From Bondarzewia mesenterica (Eukaryota > Basidiomycota > Agaricomycetes > Russulales > Bondarzewiaceae), in the NCBI GenBank assembly GCA_004802705.1, contig SGPL01000090.1, positions 16,989-80,988 on the forward strand: a stretch of DNA of 64,000 bases. The letters run 5' to 3'. The translations under genes were made by a program, and so were the position numbers. The notes beneath the pieces are model-generated. The model was not told the origin of the DNA and made no database searches. It saw only the letters and a program-made list of their open reading frames with translations. Each line of letters begins with the position of its first letter. Position 1 is the first letter of the stretch. Positions 57,810 through 64,000 of the stretch are shown here, piece by piece.

Positions 57810-58130
57810 GATGGGCTTGATCAGGATACAGCAGGTGTGTGTGTGGAGCTGTGTGGATGTAGTCTTGTGGTGGTCGTAAGCAAAGGATGAAGGCTGATCT
57901 AATCTTATCTACGTATGACTGTGATCCCGAGCGATAATCTATTACTCGATACGCATGCTGTTCGGAACCATATTACCGCTGCCTCGAGGCGAAAGATGTC
58001 TTTCTTTGCATCAACTACGTCCTTGACTCGGTAAGAATTCACGGGGCAGTTAAATACGGCAGGCCAGTGGAAATAATCTCATACAACTTTCACCAAATCA
58101 CCCCCTTCTAAGTGAACACCTACTTTCACG
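57810..58130. promoter_or_regulatory. divergent promoter region, CCDC124 / DUF6699 gene
   Basis: 321 bp between two diverging start codons, so it carries both promoters. No specific site recognised. Confidence 0.5.
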
Positions 58131-59004
58131 ATGGCGTCGGCCGTGAATGTCGATAAATGGGCAGCTGGACCCGCATGTGAGTACTGTTTCTCAATGTAGA
58201 TATGCCTGTAAGAAGATCTGAAACGGCTATATGTTTCTTCTTTGTAGACGGCCCAGTTCTTCCTCGTACAGAGTTGTACATCCTGAAGCCCGAACTTCAG
58301 CTCCATCCTATCCTGACGCGACAGCACCCGTCCTTCAGCCTCGTGTTCAATCTCCTCGTCGGTGCGCCATACTTTCTACGCATCTTTCTGTATATTTCTT
58401 CTGAAACCTCATGCTAGGTCAACCGGCTGGCTTCAATGCGGACGACGCTGAACGCGACCACCCATTCCTACAGGCCAACGAGCCGGCGACATTGCCTCGC
58501 GTGCAAGAAATCATCATCATCACCGACCAGTCGCCGTGGTGTACCATGGTGAAGAACGAACAGGGAGTCACGCTGGGGGACGTTTTTGGTTCTTTGTGGA
58601 AGGAGTGAGTTCACAGTCTCTTGAGATTGACGGTGTCGATGCTTAGATTCGAATGTCGGGGGGTCAGGTATACAGACAATGCCGTTGCAGATCACGAACT
58701 TGCGGCATGCCCGCCGCGGATGCAGGACGTTATCAAGCGGGCCGCTACCAGCAACCAGCAAGCCAGCAATCCAGGATGGGGTTTTTATTCCCCCAGCGCT
58801 CAGGTTAGAATTAGGCGTGTGGGTACGTGCTCCACCTGAATTTCGTATCTTGCATTCTGTATCATTGACCTACTGAAATATGCTGTAGATTGGCTTCGCG
58901 AGAAGACGTACTTCGAAATCATGCTGAAGGACGACAACTACAGTCTCAACCGACTCGGACTCATAGCTCCGGACGTATTCTTGATGAAACTGACGGCATA
59001 CTGA
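58131..59004 (+). CDS. DUF6699-domain protein (short form)
   Basis: Five exons (58131-58176, 58248-58361, 58418-58604, 58668-58822, 58889-59004) sum to 618 nt, 205 residues. The domain reads LYILKPELQLHPILTRQHPS, FSLVFNLLVGQPAGF, ATLPRVQEIIIITDQSPWCT, MVKNEQGVTLGDVFGSLWKE and, near the end, DWLREKTYFEIMLKDDNYSL. DUF6699 is a fungal family, frequent in mushrooms, without known function. The start MASAVNVDKWAAGP is supported by its position directly before the first intron. A longer relative lies about 1 kb downstream on the same strand. Confidence 0.85.
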
Positions 59005-60089
59005 GCTTGCTTTCTGGGCCGCTTACAATGGATGTCTCTTTATCATTCTAATTCTGTATCCCTGTTCCTTTCCTCCCGTCCTATTGTATCTGCCACCGCA
59101 AACGTCTCGGATACAGTATATTCTCACATTTTTTTACCGTGCCAATCTATACCATCACATACCTGCAGCATAGCCATTTTTTATGTGACTCGAAATCGAG
59201 GGTTTACGATATGATGGAGGTTACTTGTCGAGAATACGTGCCGAAACACAGCATGATATGAATTTTGAAACGTATGGCCGCCCGCGCCGCATGTCCTGAG
59301 GCCTTGAGGTGGACATCGAACCAGCTGATGCACCATCGCCGGTTTCAGATTACAGCTTCAAATTTATATGGAATGATTGTTTCAGCGTATCAAAGATGTT
59401 CAACAATAGATGCGTTTGGTTATCATCGCACAAAGTCCTCGTAGGGAGGGTGCAGTGGCCGACGCGAGGATGGTACGCGCACGCACGTGATGACAGTTCT
59501 CCATCACATGACCAATCGCCTACACGTGTTTCGACGAGCCTTTCCTCCTCGACTCCCGGCCTTCGCCTTCGACTCGTCGGACGAGTTGGCTGGCCCTGTA
59601 TGGTTGTGCTCGTCGTATCGCACAGTGCTCTCGATGAAATTCAGCGCAATCGATCAACATCTGCGCTGACCATCTAATATCGGATCAAGTAAGTCGTCTA
59701 TTATGTTTAGTCATATCGCTGTCAATACCTTCGCCCTACACCCTGACTGCCTGCTTTGGAGTTCTCTTCAGGACAGCTATCGTGAATTCACCCCTCACTC
59801 TGATCACGAACCCTCTCTCATCGGACACGTTTGTATTTCCATTGTACCCGGAGCTTCTACTTTTAAGACTCTCGATCGCAATCTTATCGTATTTTTTCGA
59901 CGTGGGAGTCTCCTTCGAGTCCCCTTCGAGTCATCTTGAGTGCAAGGCTGAGCCATACCCCTCGATTTTTGTCGGCTGCGTGAGTATCCTCTTATGCCTG
60001 GCTCGACTATAGTGCTTAGCATCACAGGTGTCTTTGATTCACTGCGCCAGCGGAAAGGGAATTTGTTGTTCCGTATCAAAAGTCTCACC
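59005..60089. other. intergenic between the two DUF6699 genes
   Basis: About 1.1 kb. Short plus-strand frames only. The last 100 bases are probably leader of the second gene, perhaps spliced. A repeated ccttcgagtc unit is seen at about 59910-59932. Confidence 0.45.
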
Positions 60090-61575
60090 ATGACGGAATC
60101 CCAGCCAGTGACTCCTTTCATCCCTCCTGCTCCCCTTCGGGGAGCGTCATCTAGACGCAATTCACCGATCAGACCTCCGGTTGTACCGCCGTTCTCGCCG
60201 CCACAAAGCGCTCCCCCAAATATGGTACCCAATTATCCGCAATTCAATCAACCACCACCCAACGCATACCTCTCACCTTATCCCGGCACACCCTTCATAC
60301 CTAATACTCCAATGGCGCCCCCGAACTCGTATTATCTCCCCAACGTCCATCTTCCTGAACACCCCCCTGCCTCACAACCTGCCACGCCAGGGCATCCTCC
60401 AGGCCAGGGTCCAGCTCAGGGTTATTCATCCGACTGGACTGGGTTTCCTCCTCCTCCAGGGACTGGCACACCATGGCCGCCCAATCCTGTGCCTATGCCG
60501 CACACATCTCCGTGGCCTCCACAGCCTCCACCCGTCCATCCCGCTTACACGGGCTATTCCAATTATCATCAGCCTCTTCCTGGTGGGTACCCCATGCAAC
60601 CACCACATTATCCAGGTCAATGGGGTGGCGTTCCTCCTGGCGCTGGCCCATTTAATACCCCTGGACCGGCATATGGCATGCCGCTGCATCCGCCGCCGCC
60701 GCCGCCTGGATGGCACTCTAATGCACCTCCTCCTGGGTGGGGTTACCCGGTCCCTCCACAAGCACCCCCACCCCCTCGCGTTGCGCGATTGGACAGAGGC
60801 GACAAGATCGACCGATTTGCAGCGGGATCTCACTGTCCGTCTCTCTTCTCTTTTTGCGACGCTTATATTTTATAGCGTAACGACTGACTGATTTCTCGAC
60901 ACGCGTCTAGATGGCCCCGTGCTCGAACCTCTGCTCGTGAAGATCGTCAACGCCGAAATCTCCGTAAACCCACTCCTCAAGCCCCTCTCAGACGCGGAAG
61001 CGGAGCGCGTGCATCTCAAGTGGAACATGCTGTTTTCGTCGTCGACGTGTCAGCGCTCCGACGACCTCCGTCGCTCGTGGATGAAAGGCCGGAAGGAGCC
61101 TGCGACGTTCCCGCGCGTGTCGCGTCTGCGCCTCATCTCGCGCACGCTCCCCTGGCTCATCGACATTGTCGCCTCAGATGCGGGCGTCGGGATCACCTGC
61201 GGGGACCTCGTGGACCAGCTGAGCAGATACCTCAATCAACTCGTCGGGGGATCCTATTACAATCGTCTTCCTGCCGAACAGAAGGAAGCGATACGGACTA
61301 CATATCATTTCAACCGGTCAACGGCGGATGGTGTCCCTGGAGGTCGATTGGGCGAAGGAATTAAAAGGCTGGAATGGTTGGGGACGTGTTCGCTGTTTGG
61401 GGGTGTGGACAGGAATGATGCTTTGGTGAAGGAACTCTGCGGTGAGAATTTGCCGTGTGTTTTGGAGTTGTACTGTGCGCCTAGGCCGATTACGACTGAC
61501 GAGGAGAGGGAAGCAGCAAGGAGGGAGAGGAGAAGGTCGAGGTCGAGGAGTACAGTTGGGAGAAGTCCAGTATAA
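60090..61575 (+). CDS. DUF6699-domain protein with Pro-rich N-terminal extension
   Basis: Two exons (60090-60834, 60911-61575) sum to 1410 nt, 469 residues. Residues 1-235 are disordered, very rich in Pro, Tyr and Gly (PPPGTGTPWPPNP, PHTSPWPPQPPPVHP, GWHSNAPPPGWGYPVPPQAP). The C-terminal half is the DUF6699 domain: VLEPLLVKIVNAEISVNPLL, WNMLFSSSTC, FPRVSRLRLISRTLPWLIDI, GVGITCGDLVDQLSRYLNQL and RLGEGIKRLEWLGTCSLFGG. It ends in an Arg/Ser run (RRERRRSRSRSTVGRSPV). Such Pro-rich extensions are common in the family. Function unknown; the low-complexity half could drive self-association. Confidence 0.85.
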
Positions 61576-62094
61576 TTGGGAGAAGTCCGCAAGCGATCTG
61601 GTACATGCTGTTCTCTTCTACCTGTTTCTCCTGTTTTTCTTTCTTTCTCCCACCTAGTTTGTACAGGGTGTTTCTTGCTGTCTTTTGTCATGCGCTGTTC
61701 AAGCGTTGCTTCTCACTTATGCTGTAACCTTCAGCTTCAGTGCGTTTTTCTGTTCGTTTTATATACCATGATACCAAGTAGCCCATCGTGAGCAATATCA
61801 TTTGCTTTCATCCGAGTGTATTCGACGGCTTCAGGCGTTCACTTGACTTTCGAAGTTCCACTTACTCAATTCAAGCTCCGAAAGCTGCAAATGTTGTGTA
61901 AGTATGGGGTCCGACCTGGTCCCTCTGACTACGACTTGCCAACTCAATCCATACCTGTTGCTGCTACTCATCTGTGGGCCATGTAAGTATGATTCCTTTG
62001 GCCCTGCTGAGTTATGGATAAATTCACTTGCCTCCCGGAACGTCTGCTAGACGACCATCATTATCAAAACCCTCGGACTCTCAATCACAGACCC
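61576..62094. promoter_or_regulatory. spacer with the ALG2 promoter
   Basis: About 520 bp between two plus-strand genes: 3' region of the DUF6699 gene and promoter of ALG2. No specific site recognised. Confidence 0.4.
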
Positions 62095-63761
62095 ATGTCT
62101 GCTGGGCCATCCAGACTGCGCATCGCTTTCATCCACCCAGACCTTGGAATTGGTGAGTTTACAAATGGTCTTTCGTCTTCATCTTTTGACGAAACATGGA
62201 CCAAACACAGGTGGTGCGGAAAGGCTCGTTGTCGATGCCGCACTCGGTCTACAGAAACTAGGGCACTCAGTAGACATTTACACCTCATATCACAACCCCA
62301 GTCACTGCTTCGAGGAAACACGCGATGGAACACTTCGCGTACATCACATATCCCCACCGTTCCCTCGCTCCGTCAATGGCAAATTTCATATCCTGTTGGC
62401 ACACGCGCGACAGCTCCATCTCACACAACATCTCGTCCGCCCTGATGCTCCCAGCTACGACGTCTATTTCGTAGACCAATTATCTACATGTGTCCCTTTC
62501 ATACGACTCTTTGCGCAGCGACGTGTCGTATTTTACTGCCATTTCCCTGATAAATTACTCGCAAATGGGGAGTTTGTGGAGGGGAAGGTGAGGATGAGGG
62601 GTGGGCTCTTGAAGGGAATGTACAGGCTGCCCATGGACTGGTTGGAGGAAGTTACCACTCGTACGTCGTTTTCTGTGTCCGGAATGTGCTCGAAGCTCAC
62701 CAGGTGTTGAATATAAAGGCCAAGCGGACATTATACTTGCTAATTCAAGATTCACGTCTCGAGTGTTCAAGTCATACTTTCCTTCGATTTCACAAGATCC
62801 CTATGTTATATACCCCGGCATCAATCTTTCTGCATATGAAGGCAAAACAGACCTTCAAGACCCTGATATTGCGCAGTGACATCGTGCGTCCTTTGTGCGA
62901 CTTAATTATTGTGACACTCAGTGAGCTTCCGCAGAGATCGACCGACATTTTTGTCCCTCAATCGTTTTGAGAAGAAGAAGAATGTGGCGTTGGCTGTACA
63001 CTCGTATGCGTTGCTCAAGAAGCAATCCTCGGCAAGCGGACCATCCGAAAAGCTGCAAGCCTCACGCCTTGTTCTTGCAGGTGAGTATATTGTATTGTAG
63101 TCATACATAGGTTTCTCACTCTTTGATAGGTGGCTACGATCCCCGCCTCGAAAATAATATCATGACGCTCGTTGCCCTGATCGACCTTGCTAAAGCTAAC
63201 TCACTAACGTTCAATGTCGTCGTTCCTTCAACCTCCTCAATCACTATTCCTCCATTCAATTGCACAAAATACAACCCCGACATCCTCTTCCTCCTCAACT
63301 TCACAACCTCGCAACGCACGGCACTTCTCAATGCCAAATCTACCATTGCCCTCCTTTATACACCCACCAACGAACACTTTGGTATCGGTCCGGTTGAGGG
63401 TATGTCTTGCGGACTCCCAGTGCTCGCATGTAATACCGGTGGGCCGACGGAAAGCGTACTAGAGAAGCCCAGGGAGGAAAGGACAGGTTGGCTGCGACCG
63501 CCCGATGCGGAGGTGTGGGCTTCGGCGTTGGCGGAGATTGTGGGGATGTCAGAGAGGGAGAGAGCAGCGCTGGGTGAGCGGGCCAGGTTGAGAGCGAGGG
63601 AGCTATTCGGTATGGATGCGATGGCGAAGGCGTTGGAGGCCAAGTTCGAGGATGCTGCTGCCATGGGACCTATTTCAACGCTTCCCATTTGGATATTTAT
63701 TTCGTTGTTCGTGCTCTTTTTATCGGCGGCTATTGCATTGGTGTATCGATCGCTCGCATGA
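62095..63761 (+). CDS. ALG2: alpha-1,3/1,6-mannosyltransferase Alg2
   Basis: ER-membrane GT4 glycosyltransferase that adds the second and third mannose to the dolichol-linked N-glycan precursor. Five exons (62095-62152, 62211-62660, 62719-62875, 62935-63080, 63130-63761) sum to 1443 nt, 480 residues, the expected length. Visible landmarks: [20 protein letters not shown] (GGAE loop), VFYCHFPDKLLA, ADIILANSRFTSRVF, YVIYPGINL, FLSLNRFEKKKNVALAV, LVLAGGYDPRLENN and the nucleotide-sugar-binding EX7E motif EHFGIGPVEGMSCG followed by GLPVLACNTGGPTE. A single hydrophobic helix ends the protein (WIFISLFVLFLSAAIALVYR), the membrane anchor. No anomalies. Confidence 0.94.
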
Positions 63762-64000
63762 ATACCCACCATGTATTCCTGACTCAGGTAACCCTGATAT
63801 AAGGTTAGGGTTATATTCACTTTTCTGCACACTGCCTTCACCGATTTGCTATTTGTATGCTCAGTCATAGTTGGTTTGACAGTCTCTCAACAATTCAGAT
63901 GTCGACCAGAGTGTGCGCTCATGTGTGGAGGATTTTTTTGTTGATGTTGAACAGTCGAAGAGAGTGTCAAAACACGTGCTTTCATTCCATCATCGCATCA
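63762..64000. other. 3' region of ALG2 to the window edge
   Basis: No further gene start is visible before the window ends. Confidence 0.5.

Overview
The window is nuclear DNA from a filamentous basidiomycete, most likely an Agaricomycete (mushroom or polypore). The reasons are dense genes broken by many short introns (about 45-75 nt, GT-AG with a few apparent GC-AG), and the gene content: fungal F-box/LRR paralogs, a TPR-CHAT protein, small secreted CFEM proteins, two DUF6699 proteins, and a fragment of the fungal translation factor EF3. All gene models were built by hand by splicing frames together. For most of them the coding length divides exactly by three, and I give exon coordinates where I could fix them.

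Left part (1-31 kb), accessory-rich. An APH/AIM9-like kinase is cut by the left edge. Three intronless F-box genes (3.2, 21.0 and 26.7 kb) alternate with three four-exon CFEM genes for GPI-anchored cysteine-rich surface proteins (7.0, 14.6 and 19.3 kb). The same stretch holds one further small secreted protein (5.0 kb) and a 1034-residue TPR-CHAT caspase-like protein (10.5 kb). Two tail-to-tail ribosomal protein genes (RPL31 and RPL34), the GPI-anchor enzyme subunit PIG-F and a four-helix membrane protein sit among them. Intergenic distances here are often 1-3 kb.

Right part (30-64 kb), mostly compact housekeeping. It carries a multi-pass membrane protein with a long tail, VPS26 (retromer), RTF1 (Paf1 complex), SOF1/DCAF13 (ribosome biogenesis), an aldo-keto reductase, an Sds3-like Rpd3L corepressor subunit, a methyltransferase, a PP2C phosphatase, an epsin (ENTH), calcipressin, a CCDC124 homolog, two adjacent DUF6699 genes and ALG2 (N-glycan mannosyltransferase). 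A decayed 3' end of an EF3 gene lies directly behind the Sds3-like gene, next to a 3-N gap.

The genes do not form one obvious pathway. Points that need a second look are: a one-base frameshift in RPL31; the loss of the heme-ligand Asp in one CFEM paralog; the EF3 fragment; non-canonical (GC-AG) introns in SOF1; microexons; and the interleaved F-box/CFEM families around the CHAT gene.
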